Shown: positions 32,211 through 44,096 of the stretch, in pieces | Numbering within the stretch: the first letter of the stretch is position 1 | Layout of the letters: each line of letters begins with the position of its first letter | Source of the DNA: Sclerodactyla briareus | Taxonomy: Eukaryota; Echinodermata; Holothuroidea; Dendrochirotida; Sclerodactylidae | Assembly: GCA_026419785.1 (NCBI GenBank) | Contig: JAODTK010003521.1 | Location: 124,001 to 188,000, forward strand | DNA: 64,000 nucleotides | Direction: 5' to 3' | Made by a program: the position numbers and the translations under genes | Notes under the pieces: generated by a model | Seen by the model: the letters and a program-made list of their open reading frames with translations, nothing else | Database searches by the model: none | What the model was told of the DNA's origin: nothing

Positions 32211-32584
32211 AGGACAAAAAGTCACGATAGGACCAAGAGGACCGGCTTGGCCGCCAGGACCCTTGCGCGGGGGAGGGCGTTCATGGGACGCAGCCCTAGC
32301 AGCACGAAGCATGAAGGCAAGATTTTTTAAGCGGCCCCCCTTGGAGACTACCAGTCTGTAAGCGGAGCACAACGATCCGTTGTGTGGGGTTGGGGGGTTT
32401 TTGTGTTGGTTGGTTTGTGTGCTGCACCTCGCGTCTTCCTCTGCCCCGGCTCGGCACCAGCTCACCCCACACCGCCTCCCCCCCCACCCACCCAGACTAC
32501 AGCAGTACGAGACCATTTAGAGGAGAATATAATAAATTAATTTAGCGCGCAAGAGCTATATGCTAGCGGATCGCTTCCTGACGT

Positions 32585-32790
32585 TAGCACAGTGGATCAC
32601 CGACTAACTGAGGCGAGCGCGTTCGCAGAATCCAGTGACTGAGATGTACGACATCACAAGACTCAATGTCGTGCTCAAGGGTGGGCGGGCTCGGAGGATC
32701 ATCCGCTAATGTGAATTGAAAGGGGCTATGGAGCACCTTCTATAAAAGTGAGAAAGCGCGCTATATAAGAGAATGATCGACAATGGAGCA
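32585..32790 (+). mobile_element. tRNA-derived SINE, plus strand
   Basis: Box-A-like GTTAGCACAGTGGATCACCG near 32,584 and box-B-like GCGTTCGCAGAATCC near 32,619 are followed by the body CGTGCTCAAGGGTGGGCGG. The tail is GAGCACCTTCTATAAAAGTG then AAAGCGCGCTATATAAGAG. The tail matches the SINE family at 17.7 kb in the opposite orientation. Confidence 0.65.
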
Positions 32791-32794
32791 AGAT

Positions 32795-34315
32795 TAAGTC
32801 TAACACTATGACCATTGCCCACTAGTTGGTTACAGCTACGACTGACACGAGGCTATAGCCTGTCAGTTGCCAGTAGACTATGTACACAATCTCAGTATGC
32901 GCTATAGGCCACGTGACGACAACTCATGCATCAGAAGGCCTAGGGCCAGACATGTCGCGTCATAGTAGTGCATATATACATCGGCAGCTAAAGGTCAGAA
33001 AGACAGAACTAGAATATGACTCCACATACTTCTCGACCTCGACACATTGCGTGGTGTCGTGACCGATCCAACACTCAAAGATCCAGAATGATATTTACTC
33101 GCGGAGTCAGTGAAGTGTGAGTCTCACATACACAACTAAGACACAGACACTATTGCAGTCAAATTCGTGATCAACTTCGGACTCTCTAAATGATCCGCGG
33201 CCTACTCGATATGTAGACGCGTATTCATATGGCGCTGCTACGTGATAGCGTCGAGTGGCGCGCCTTACATCGATTAAATCAGAGAACGGCGGCATAGCTA
33301 CCATCGGAATGACATAATGTGAACCAAAAACACCAAATAAATTGTCATCGCAGAACTTTGAGAATGAGTCATTCTGGAACTATATCGCACTACTCATTAT
33401 CGTTCGATACGTGCAAATTGTCCGTTAATATATTCGCACTACACTACATGTGCAAGCCACAGTCTCCCTGCATGGCATCGCAGATACCTCCTACACTCTT
33501 CCGCCGATCTCACCCGTCATTCTGGTAGCCTAATGCACGGTATGGGCCTACCATGGGCCTGCCAAATAAACATGAATCTCTACTACAAGCTGACTCGGCT
33601 ATGACGTTTTCTAGCGTGATGTTGAGCCAAGGCGCTCACAATGCAGATCTAGCGTGGTCTCCAAATGCCTAGACTTCCATGCGATAGGGCTATTGAGCGC
33701 CCGGGGTCGTGACTATCTGTGTGGGGGAGGGGTGGTTCGGTGTTAGAGAAACTTTCTGGGGTGGCTGGATGTTTTTCTACAATTCTACTATACTACGGCG
33801 CTAGGATCTGAACGAGCAGGCCAATCAGCATCACTAATGCGGCAGGCCAATCGCGTATTAGGAATCCATTAGAGAGGGCAGTTTGCATACCCTAGTATTT
33901 CCCACAGATTTTTTTCCTCTCGGAAGCGAGCTATGTGAGTCACAGGGTATTAGAGAGTGCGGCGCTGTTCACGCACGTCATCGCTTATGCCGCTCTTTGT
34001 CCTCCTGAAAATCTATTATCGCGAGTTCTGACATGTGCAGTATCATTATCGTCTATACTAACTCTTTATGCCAGTTACGCGCTGTAGGACCAGCATCATA
34101 ACACCTGATTTTAAAACCATTTCAATCATTTCTCAAAGTTTGATCTGGTCTTCACCACCTTCTGAAGTGAGTATAAGCATACTTCTTACTCACTGTAACG
34201 AGTGTAGATCCCTTCCCTCGGAGAGTAGAAATATGTTTCGTAGTAGTGAATCCCCCCCCCCCCCCGCATTCCTGTGTTCTCAGAAGTACATCAGTCCATA
34301 ATATGGACAATAGTA
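32795..34315. other. Unassigned stretch
   Basis: No gene or repeat supported. A C run occurs at 34,252-34,265. Confidence 0.4.
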
Positions 34316-34319
34316 ATTT

Positions 34320-35330
34320 GAAAGTTCAATTTGTCAAACAATCAACGCTACAGAATAGATTGGATGATCCTGGATGTTGGTCAGTATTATTATTGACAAT
34401 GGTAAATACGTATGGCTTGTAATTCACAGTCAAAGGCCATCTAGGTAGGGGTCCCTCTTGGTCTTCTTTTTTCATTTTCAGCGGTTTCTTCCCCTACATA
34501 ATGGATCGGAAAATTGTGAAAGTTGGGTCAGTATTATCATTGACTCATTGTGCATACTTTTGCTGTGGGTTCAGTGAATTTGAGGTCATAGGTCATCCCA
34601 CGTTCAATTTCACCATCTTTGTTGACGGTCAAGCGGCTTATAATACTACAGAATAAATTGGTATGATCATGAATGTTGAGATCAGTCAGTATCATTGGCC
34701 AATGGTAATCTGACATGTTTCAGTACTTCGAGCAAAAGCCATCTAGGTCAAAAGCCTTCTAGGTAGGGGTCAAATTGGCCATTTTGTTCAATTGGTCCCT
34801 GCCCCCCCCCCCCCCCCAAAGCGTTGCTACTCCTACAGCTGATTTGGATCTTTTGAAAGTTGGTCAGTATTATCATTGACCATTTAGACAGTGTTGTTCA
34901 GAATATTTGAGTCCAACGTCATCTAACATGCTATTTTGGCCATTTTGTTTTGAAATTTTCAAGCGGCTTCTCAGTCAAAATGCTTTTCCGACAGGTTCGA
35001 TTGGGTGTTTGTGGTATAGTCATAGGGTCTCTGCCCAATTGTGTATATAGGCTGTTCAGGATTTGAGGCACTGGGGTCCCTTTTGGATATTTCGTTCAAA
35101 AGGGTCAAGTTCTTCTACTACAGAATAATGGTATGATATGATAGGTCAGATTATCGATCGACGAATGTGACATACAGGAATTTGATGTCAGGTGGTCAGT
35201 CATCATTAATGGGGGGTTGATTTCTGCCATTTGTTCGAACAGTCATGTGGCTTCCTTTAGAATAGTTTGGATATGTCTTGTAAAGTTGGTACTCATCATT
35301 GCATCATTTTGGATTTGGGGGCCTTAATTG
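34320..35330. repeat. About 155-bp tandem array, six to seven decayed units
   Basis: GTTGGTCAGTATTATCATTG or close variants occur near 34,376, 34,523, 34,674, 34,859, 35,140 and 35,285. Between them recur TCA..GGTCATCTAGGTAGGGGT, TTTTGGCCATTTTGTTC and CTACAGAATAxATTGGTATG. A member of the same family lies at 49,262-49,860 and scraps at 18.4 and 47.7 kb (GGTGTTCAGG, GATTT). Confidence 0.75.
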
Positions 35331-35334
35331 ATTT

Positions 35335-36460
35335 TCCTTTCATTTTGTCAGACTCTCACCGAACAATACCTCAGTTCCAAGAAATTTGAAGGTAGAGTCT
35401 GGCTCACTCAGGGGTAATTTAAGTGTACTAATTGTCGCAACTTTGTTGAAGATGCTTATTTGGTCATGATATTTGAAGTTAATATGGGTTGTGTTACTAA
35501 CTTGTCCTTTGGCATTGTTCATTAATACTTAGTGGCTCCCAAACTACAGTCTTCCTGACACGTTGATGTTCAATTTGCTAACAAGTCCCCTCTCCTCTAA
35601 TCCCTCAATCAGATGCTTAAAAGTAATTAATGTAAGCCACAAACATTACTTTGGCTCGATAGTAGTCAAACGGATGAGACTAGCGCAGGGTCCGAATACT
35701 TTTTCAATTTCGGAGGCTTTTTGAAAAAAAATCGCCCCCCTAAACTATTTTCGGGGGCTACTTGATAGCTTTCGGGGGCTACTTGAATAAACATTAATTT
35801 GTTCAAATAACCATCAGCATGGCTATGAAAATGCAGGAATTGTATAATGCCACTGTGGTGCGCACTTAAATGAGCCCTTCAGTAAGGAGGGGTAGGAACT
35901 TGCCCAGAGCTGGGTGATGGAAGCGGACCTTCGGAGGGTTTTGGACAAGCTCAGGCAACCCCCAAAAACCCCCCAAATTTGGTCCTCTCGTTAGCTGCAA
36001 CCTGCAATGTTACACTCTGAATCCGCAGGGCAAACAAGGAAAATATGTTTCTTGTCGGGTTGAAAACTTTCTCGATTTTAGGTATGTATTTTTCCGAAAA
36101 AAATTGCCCTCTCAATCATTTTGGGTGGTATTTCAGAGTGCTACTTAATAAATATGGTAATGATAAAAAGAAAAAAACGGTGACTCAGCCTACAGTGTTA
36201 CGTTGTAGCTGCAGGGTGGCAAATCCTGGAGACAAAGCAAATCCTCTCCCATTTGAATTTCTCCCTTTTGGTGGAACAGGCCCATGCACTCCCCCCCTCC
36301 CCCATCCCATAATAGGCAAGATGCTCTCGTGGCTAGCTGAGGTTAACTACAGCTGTAATGTTTTTTTTTGGCTGCAAGTGTTAATCATGATGTTTAGCAG
36401 TGACCTCACCTGTGAGAGGGCCGAGAGGAATCCGGCACTGCTGCTTGTTGTGTGTTATCT
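35335..36460. other. Unassigned stretch
   Basis: No gene supported. TTTCGGGGGCTACTTGATAG is followed by a near-repeat of itself at 35,750-35,790. Confidence 0.4.
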
Positions 36461-36462
36461 AA

Positions 36463-36925
36463 GATACTGCAGCCTAGAACACTCCCAAACCTAGATACTC
36501 CCAAATCTAACAATTAATTCTAAGGTCCACTCTGTAGATTTTCATTCAGAATCAATATATTCTAGTTTCTCAAGTGCCAGTAACATGTCGATGTGCTAGT
36601 CCTGTATATTGTACATGTCTTGGAGTACAAGTGAGGGAATTGATAAGCTACGGATCACAAATCAAGTTCGAAAAACGTGTATCCTAACTACTGCAGGAGA
36701 CTGCATGGCAGCCTAGACACTCCAACCTAGATAGTCCCAAATCTAACCAATTACTTCTTAGGTCCGCTCTGTGTGATTTCCACTCAAAATCACTATATTC
36801 TGGTCGAGTGCAGTGACTTCCATGTGCTAATCCTTTCCATAGTGTAACATGGCTTGGCGGTGACAAGTGAGGAATTGATAGCTACAGATCACAATCAAGT
36901 TGGAAAAACGTGTATCCTAACTTAC
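36463..36925. repeat. 233-bp tandem duplication
   Basis: CAGCCTAGA.CACTCC, CCCAAATCTAAC, TAGGTCC.CTCTGT, ATTGATA.GCTAC.GATCAC and ACGTGTATCCTAACT occur in the same order twice. ACGTGTATCC falls at 36,675 and 36,908, a 233-base step. The copies differ by scattered substitutions and indels. Confidence 0.9.
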
Positions 36926-36929
36926 ACAC

Positions 36930-38375
36930 TGTAGCATGAGTGAATTTAACATTAGGCCACTAAGCAATCTTCCGAAATTTGTGATCATAATTCATTTAAT
37001 TTGGGTGTTTTGAGGTTTGATTTGGCACAAATCACTTTATCCTGCTCTCATACCTGTCTTGCAAGGAATTCTAACAGTTTCCATGTTTTCGGCAGTGTTA
37101 CGATTATAATTAATGCTAAGAAATCGCGACTAAATTTGAGAACTTTCTTGCAAAACATTTTTGTTTCTGGTGAATTGGTTATTTAATGGCTCCGCTGTCG
37201 ATCGCGATCGATCCTGACGGCCTCCGCTGCGTCGCTTGTGATGTGTACGTACGTATGTATATATATGGGTGGGTGCAGCTGGGAGGTTCATGCAGTCCCC
37301 AATGTTGTGACTCACTGGAAATTTAATCGATGTACGTGATGTATATGAACCCGTGGTCTTATAACTATCGTGATCACAGAAATCATAAACATTGTCGATT
37401 GGTATTTGGCGCTAAATCAGATCGCTTTGCTTGTACATACCAGAGCTAAATGAAGAATTTTTCCGGGGCGATTTTCCCAATATTTTGATATTTTTTCGCC
37501 CCTTCCAGGTGATTGTTGAGAGCTCTTGTTTTAACCTACGTGGGCGAATTCCGCACTCCGCCCCCGGTGTTTTTCGACGCTGGACTAGCGGTTCGACCAA
37601 CTTTGTCAAAACCAGTCATTGCACGACCACCATAGGTTCCTCAGACCTCAACCATATTGAATAAACATTGGCACATAGTTACAAATCTGTTTCCTGCATG
37701 CAAATCCTGTCCTCAGAGTGTGCCATCTGGATAGTATTTCCTACATAATTTTTTTTCTTCCCCCCCCCCCCCCCCCCCCCCGCTAAATGCCCTACCTCCG
37801 AGCTAAAAGTGTGAGCCCCATTTGCTGTTTTGAAATAGGTTTAAACTGTTCTAAAGTTGTGAACTGTGGCTGGTTATTTGGACCTAATATAACTTCATTC
37901 AACAACAACAAAAGATAATCTTGTATGCATGGATCAATTTTTGATTGATCCAGTTTCACCTGTGTGAAGCTAACACATTGTTAATTTGTTTGGTTCATTG
38001 CATTGGGTCTAGCGCCCTCATGGGAAGGAGTTCAAACTTCACCGTAATCTTAGTCAGTGATGGTGCTCCAATCATTTACTGGCCTTCGTCATTGTGTTAG
38101 TTTGGGGCGTGGTATTAGCGAATTATGGTTCCTCCTATTGGTTGTTCGTCAATAAAAAAATAAAAGGCAGCCTCTCTTTGGGTGTTTGTGTAATTTGGTA
38201 GTAGTTCAATGTTTTAGATATTTTGAGCATTTGGGATGAAAGTTGAGCTTAATCTATACAGCCCTTCCCCATGGGGACCCCCACTCCACCGAGGCAACTT
38301 CATTTCCGAACGGCTACTACTGTAAGCATCACGGCCTTATAAGGAGGGGAAAAGTGGCAAGAGCTATCGTGACTC
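36930..38375. other. Unassigned stretch with a 22-base C run
   Basis: A C run occupies 37,760-37,781. The palindrome-rich TCGATCGCGATCGA lies at 37,198-37,211 and a perfect 9-bp-arm hairpin TGGATCAAT/ATTGATCCA at 37,930-37,952. No gene recognised. Confidence 0.4.
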
Positions 38376-38381
38376 TAATCC

Positions 38382-39540
38382 TTTTTGATTCTTAACGAAG
38401 TCAAGTATCTATGCGTCATGACAGTGTTGTGTACATGTATTTTTTGTGTATGTAACGCTGCTTGTAAACAGATCTCGAGTTACTCGACCCCACCTTGGAT
38501 GGATGAAGCTCATACTTTGGTATGTGTGTTCCATGCTGAGTTACATGAACCTATGTTTTGGGGTCAGTCAGAGTTCAAAGTCTGAAAACCTTGTAAACAC
38601 GCTAATCCCGAATGGTTGGTCCTGATCAGTTGAAATTTGGGTGTGTATAGCTTTTCTTATGTAGAGTCCTGACCCTATTGTTTTTGGTTCAGTTGGGGGT
38701 GAATTTTGGGGGTGAATCTAAGGTCCATAGTTGAAAGTCTGGAAAACCTTGTAAACACGATACGTCCAGAATGGTTGGCCGATCATATGAAGTTTGGTGT
38801 ATATAGCTTTCTTTGGGAGTACAGGAACCTATGTTTTTGATGTGCGGTCGGGTGAATTTGGTCAAAATAGAAAATTTTTGTGAAAAGTTCTATATTTTTT
38901 GTCCATTTTGGCTTGTAAAAATAACTCAACCCCACTGGATGGATGAAGCCATACTTGGTATGTGGTGTCCTCCATGAGGAGTACATGACCCTTGTTGTTG
39001 GGTCAGGTCCGAGGTCAAAGTCTGAAAACCTTGAAAACACGATGAATCCAGAATGGGTGGTCTGATCCTGTTGAATTTTGTGTATAGCTTTCCTTATGGG
39101 GAGTACAGGAACCCTATTGTTTTTGGTTCAGGTCATGGGTGATTTTTTGGTCAAAAACTCTAAAATTTGTGAAAAGTCACAATATTTTGGCCAATTTTGC
39201 TTGTAAACAACGTACCTTGACCCCACCCGTGATGGCTGAAGCGCACACTTGGTATGTGAGTTCCCCATGATGAGTACATGGACCCTATTGTTTTTGGGGT
39301 CATGTCAGAGTTCATATGAGGTCACCAGAAGTCAGAGTCTGAAAACCTGAAAATTTAGTGTGTAGCTCCTTATCAGAGTACTGGAGCCCTATTGGTGGTG
39401 GCGAAAAATGGGAATTTGTCAACGTTATGTCGGCCCATAATGAGCTGGTTCGCAATCTCCCATTTGTTCCCTTGTGTCTGGCGTAGGTTGTCAGAAAGAG
39501 TCCAGGAATCACTATGCCTTTTTGGGGGGGCTTTCTGGTT
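38382..39540 (+). mobile_element. HINE-like element B, second copy (about three units)
   Basis: Left end TTTTTGATTCTTAACGAAGT, GTCATGACAGTG and a short GT tract, then core units marked by GCTTGTAAACA at about 38,461, 38,910 and 39,199 (one extra half-unit between the first two). The tail TAATGAGCTGGT, CCCTTGTGTCTGGCGTAGG, AGAAAGAGTCCAGGAATC and GGCTTTCTGGTT matches 15,003-15,102. It has the same ends as the nine-unit copy but about a third of the array, so copy number changed within a bounded element. Confidence 0.75.
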
Positions 39541-39544
39541 TGCT

Positions 39545-41105
39545 TAGTTTGCCACCCAGAAAATAGAAAGAAATTGTATCAAATACAAAATTTCTTATGG
39601 TGCTTTGCTAAGAGCCTCACCACACATATTAGGCCTAGTGTCAACGGTATATCCGATATATGTTACACATACGTAGGCTAACAGCTAGGTCTGATTTTAA
39701 CGTACGTTATAAACATCAACCTATTGACCATTTTAACACCACTAACTATTTGTTCAACTGAATAAACTAATCTGTTCACCTGGAATTCTAAACAACAATA
39801 ATATTGTATCTGATCACAGTAATTATCCAAAGTTTGCAATGGAAACTGGACTCGCTCACCCCGCCCCTCCCCCCTCTCGCTACCCCCCCTTCCCCATCCC
39901 ATCCCGTTGCAGCGATATAATCAGTTGATTCGCCTTAGTGATTTTTTTTGCCTTAAGGTAATATTTCATGAGGTGATTTCTTTGACTGCCAGTATAATTG
40001 TAATATCCTACTGAAATATGACCCTGAAGTAGCAACCTTCTGTCAAGTATGTATGAGGAAGGTGCACGCTTGGTAAACTATTGCGTGCCATACTTGTGCT
40101 GCTATGGGAGAATTAGCCTGCTGAAGTATATACAGTAGACAATATGCAGAGCCATGAAAGAATGGGCTACAGCACCATTAGTCCTCTCATTCTCTCCACC
40201 GCCAATGGTGCAGCTACTAAGGAGGATAGGGGGGTGGTTGCAACCTGGTTTGTCAGCTCTCCATGCTCTCTTAACAGGTTGTACATAGACACGACCTTAG
40301 AATCTATTCTTCAACACTTCTGAGAGTGCGCAGATGCAAAGGGGTGTACCACATCCCCTCTTCCCCGATCTTCCCCAACCCTTCAGAGCCACACCAGATG
40401 TATAGCTAGATGCTGCTCGTACCACCTCTAATGTTCCCAGGCTGTTGTTTCCTATGTTTATGCCTCCAATATACATGTATCTTGCTGCTGACAGAGAATA
40501 CAATACCTTGCCATCATTGCTTACAGTACTCGTGTTGTGTAAATTTCTATGATGAGCCTAGGTGTGTTAACCTGTAGTAGTATCTGCAGTAAGTCAACAG
40601 CGGTATTATTTGGATCTGAATTGGTATACCGGGATTGATGAATTTGATAAAAGCGGAGTTTTAATCAGCCTGATCACCCAAGACAAATAGAGACGCTTGT
40701 AGGATTGCACCCTTTGTTGTTGACTCAAAAGGTCAAGTTTAGATGAATTGACATAGCTAGGATCTTGTGATGACATACATTAATCACCCTTATACAGTAG
40801 TTCACTTCTCAGTCATTGATTGTTTAAGTGCCACTACCATGGCCTTGGGGCTGTAGGAGCTGGTTCTGACATTTTTGGAATATTTGCCGCCCAGCTTGCT
40901 GTACATTACTGTGTGGCACAGTTGCTTTTTCATACATATCTGTATTTTAAACCATGGGTATCTGATCACTGGCTGCAGATGTCACTCATAACTAGAATGG
41001 CCAGAAATCTTGAGGATCCTTGAAGCTCATGTCTGCAGTTCGAGTCAGGCTCCTTTGCCTGTTGGTAAGAGCAGTATCAAGAATTTTCCCTCCGCGTTAT
41101 ACTTT
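39545..41105. other. Unassigned stretch
   Basis: No gene, RNA or repeat supported. Confidence 0.4.
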
Positions 41106-41109
41106 AAAA

Positions 41110-41400
41110 CAGGGTTCCTACAGTCATGGCAAAACCTGGAAAAGTCATGGAATTTATCACAAAAATCCAGGCCTGAATTAGTTTTGAAATCCAGTGAAAA
41201 GTTGTTGAGTTATGGAAAAGTCATGGAAATTTCATGAGGTGATGATGTCACTTGCTCACAGCTATTTGCTATTGTTGCCTTGGTTCTTTTTTGGATGTTC
41301 AGTTTAGAATTCTGTGTGAGATGTCATAGAGAAGGTCATGGAATCCTTTGGTCATGAAAAAGTCATGGAAATCGATGGCCCAGAATCTGCAGGAACCCTG
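41110..41400. mobile_element. hAT-like MITE (291 bp)
   Basis: The ends CAGGGTTCCTAC and GCAGGAACCCTG are inverted with one mismatch in 12. The interior holds repeated AAAAGTCATGGAA words at both sides (41,148 and 41,367), so the inverted similarity extends inward only loosely. CAGGGTTC-type ends and small non-coding size fit a non-autonomous hAT element. The 8-bp flanks (CTTTAAAA, CTGTTGTG) do not match, so the target duplication has decayed or the boundary is slightly off. Confidence 0.65.
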
Positions 41401-41404
41401 CTGT

Positions 41405-42125
41405 TGTGAAGAGGTTTCTCATCTAAGATCCATGGCTTGAAAGTGAATCAGGTTTACTACAGCAGTATTACCTGTAGGAACATGCAGACTGATTGGTGTC
41501 CCTGTGACGTTGGGTGGTGTGCATGGGGAACTTGCCTGCCCCCCCCCTTCCCCTAAGAAAAAGTGTTCCCTACAAGTGCCCCCAACTCTTGCCACTAATT
41601 TCATTGCGAAAGATAGCAGTTCAGCAACAGGTTGAATCTCTCAACCTTCAAAGCATGTCCAGCCTTTCGGACCTCTCCCCCAGGACACCAATCACAAAGC
41701 AATCGCAAAGTTCCCCAGAGTGTTCCCCGGTCCACTCGGGAATGTTTTTCCCTAGTAGGACGATATGCTTTTTAGCTTCCGTGAGCACTTTGGTGAATTT
41801 GTATGCCAAACGTTGATCAAGACAGTAGTTCCAGTTTTTGCACAACGAAGACCCTCAGTTAGCCTAGTGCGTATTGTCAACGAAGACTGCGATATCCAAC
41901 CTTCCTTCTTTTCCAATTTTTCCTCATGTTTGTGGTGCATTCTGGGAGTGCATAATGATTGACAAGTGAGAATCCCAATCTCTGGTAGTTGTCAACGAAA
42001 GTCCCTGCAGAAGCTATGTCTGTATCCAAGAATGTTGAATTGGCTGTCCCATATTGTCTGCTTTAGCAGGATACCCTGCCGGAGCTACGTGTAGTATTAG
42101 TGAATCTATCTCATTTATTCAGCTA
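41405..42125. other. Unassigned stretch
   Basis: The minus-strand frame 41,845-41,648 has ordinary protein-like composition, but I recognise no family and see no supporting splice context. Confidence 0.35.
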
Positions 42126-42128
42126 ACT

Positions 42129-42414
42129 CCACATGGACCATGCACCCACCCCAATGGCCACGTCAAGCTTCTGGCAATTAAAAATACTTGAACGAAGTTT
42201 CGAAAGCTCTGACATTCCCGCGAATGAGTACGATGACCGAAAGCCCAAAAACGCTACTAGGAACACTTTTTGGTGCGAAAATCTTAGAGCCAAAAACATG
42301 ACGAACTAGACAACTAGCACAGCGAAAAGAGAAGGCCGACAGGGTGGCCAAACCGCATTTGTGTAATTGCCCGAAGCTTGACGTGGCATTGGGGTGGGTG
42401 CATAGTCCATGTGG
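42129..42414. mobile_element. Foldback element with 52-bp inverted arms (286 bp)
   Basis: The left arm (42,129-42,180) starts CCACATGGACCATGCACCCA. The reverse complement of the right arm (42,363-42,414) starts CCACATGGACTATGCACCCA, and the two stay aligned through CACGTCAAGCTTC.GGCAATT with only two substitutions and one indel over 52 bases. The 182-bp centre is non-coding. It is a MITE or foldback transposon of unassigned superfamily. Flanks CTAACT and TAAGTA do not give an obvious duplication. Confidence 0.85.
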
Positions 42415-42419
42415 TAAGT

Positions 42420-44090
42420 ATTCATGAATTCACAGATTCCCGAACCTGTACTGTTTTTTGGTGAGACACATTGTAGGTCCTTCCATTTTGAGCAAATATA
42501 TCTTTTGAATGCTGACATTTTAACAACCCCAAATCAAGCATTCTCCAGAACTGCATGTTTTTATCCATGCAGTAACTTCAAAATCATTAATAAGAAGTAG
42601 GTCATTTCAGGACTAATATTATCCTTATATATTGTAACCTAATTAGTTGCTATATTTTTTTTTCATATCGGTTCTCCAATTAGCGATCCTTGCAAAGGTA
42701 TCTTGATTGATTGGTCGTGACTCGTAATATTCATATTTAGGCCAATAGCTTGATACACCTTCATTGTTTTTATCCCACATGGTCATATTAATATCATCAT
42801 TCTCCTTGCTCTCTAAGGCATGCACAATTTATTGAATGCCCTGCTATAGTTCTCCATATTACACCATTGCTAGCCAGCAACTCTTGAGCAGTATTGATTT
42901 TCTTGTGCAGCAGCCGTGAGTACAGGACAATAAATAAACAGTATCCTGGTTTTATTGCTTGAAAAAGAATGTCAAAATTGAAGACATTACATGTAGAGTT
43001 TACTCTCCTCCTAGAATATTACATGCTACTGCTATAAACGGAGACCTCTGTCTCCTATTATTGAGTGGAACACACAGGCCTGGCTTCAAATCAATATTAA
43101 AATATGAATCGACAGGAGGGGCCCCCATTGTTCCCTTATTGGGAAATTTGTCAATACTAGTGCACGCTTCTGCAACAATAGGACGCTCGTCGCTGATTGG
43201 CCACACATGGCAGCCTTTTGTGCTGTAAAGAAATCAATACCCCTCATCGTTCAAAGTTTTTTCCCAGCGTGGGTTCTCTGAAGCATACAGTTGTGTCATA
43301 TCAATATCAGTGAATGGATACAGAGCAGTGTATTATAGCATCACTTTTTGTTGATTCTGAATAGGGATTGTCAGCTGAGGATGGTAAGATGAAATTGATA
43401 GTGGCCTCTCCTTCTACGAACAACAGCAGCGTACACATAGAACCATCCCAGGTTCAATAATGGGGAGGACATAACCATACCGCTATGGACTCGGCCATGT
43501 GAAAATTGACAAGTGGAATGAGTAGAGCATTCTCAAAATGTCCCCTTTGCCAATCCTGTCCCCACCCAGGTTCGACACCCTTGATGAAAAAGCCTCACGT
43601 TCTCTTTTCCCCAATATATAAGCTTGTTACCAGAGGTCATTTATGGGGAGGGGAGGGCATTGGTATTGCCCATGGGGGCATGTAAATAGGTGCCTCAACA
43701 CCAAATTCATATATACCACTATGCCTCCCCCCCCCCCCCCACACCCCCTCCATCTGTAGAACAATTTGTGTGCTATGGTATGGATGCAGATTTCTTCATT
43801 TCCCTTTCCCCCCAAAAATCTGGCACTAATGAAGAAAATAGCAAATGTTGTATCAGCAATGCATGGATTCAGGCAATCAAAAATTGATAAAGAAAAAGAG
43901 AAAACTTTATCCCTTCCCCATGATGGCCATTGCAAAGTTTTCAGAGAGTCTTTGTGTAATAAGTAGGCCCCAAACTGGAAAAAATCTTGTGGGGCAGGGG
44001 AGGTAAAGTAAGGTTAGGGATATACCTGTGAAAAATGCTAACTTTTGGTGTGAACAACATCACAGCTGATTGGGCTGCACCGGCAACTAG
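42420..44090. other. Unassigned stretch
   Basis: No gene supported. A C-rich run is at 43,726-43,740. Frames around it are composition artefacts. Confidence 0.4.
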
Positions 44091-44096
44091 AATTAA

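Noticed and set aside
31986-32516. 176-codon minus-strand open frame, the longest in the window
   Set aside because: Driven by G/C bias and Pro/Ser-rich low complexity, with no recognisable domain and no splice or promoter context.
35340-35522. Minus-strand frame with STFKFLGTEV, resembling an RT thumb block
   Set aside because: Only a short similarity with no other RT blocks nearby; likely chance.
41648-41970. Minus-strand frames with normal amino-acid composition (possible exon)
   Set aside because: No family recognised, no convincing splice sites or neighbouring exons. Homology search of the translation would decide.
42643-42825. Charged 60-residue minus-strand frame
   Set aside because: Short, isolated and without motif; expected by chance in AT-rich DNA.
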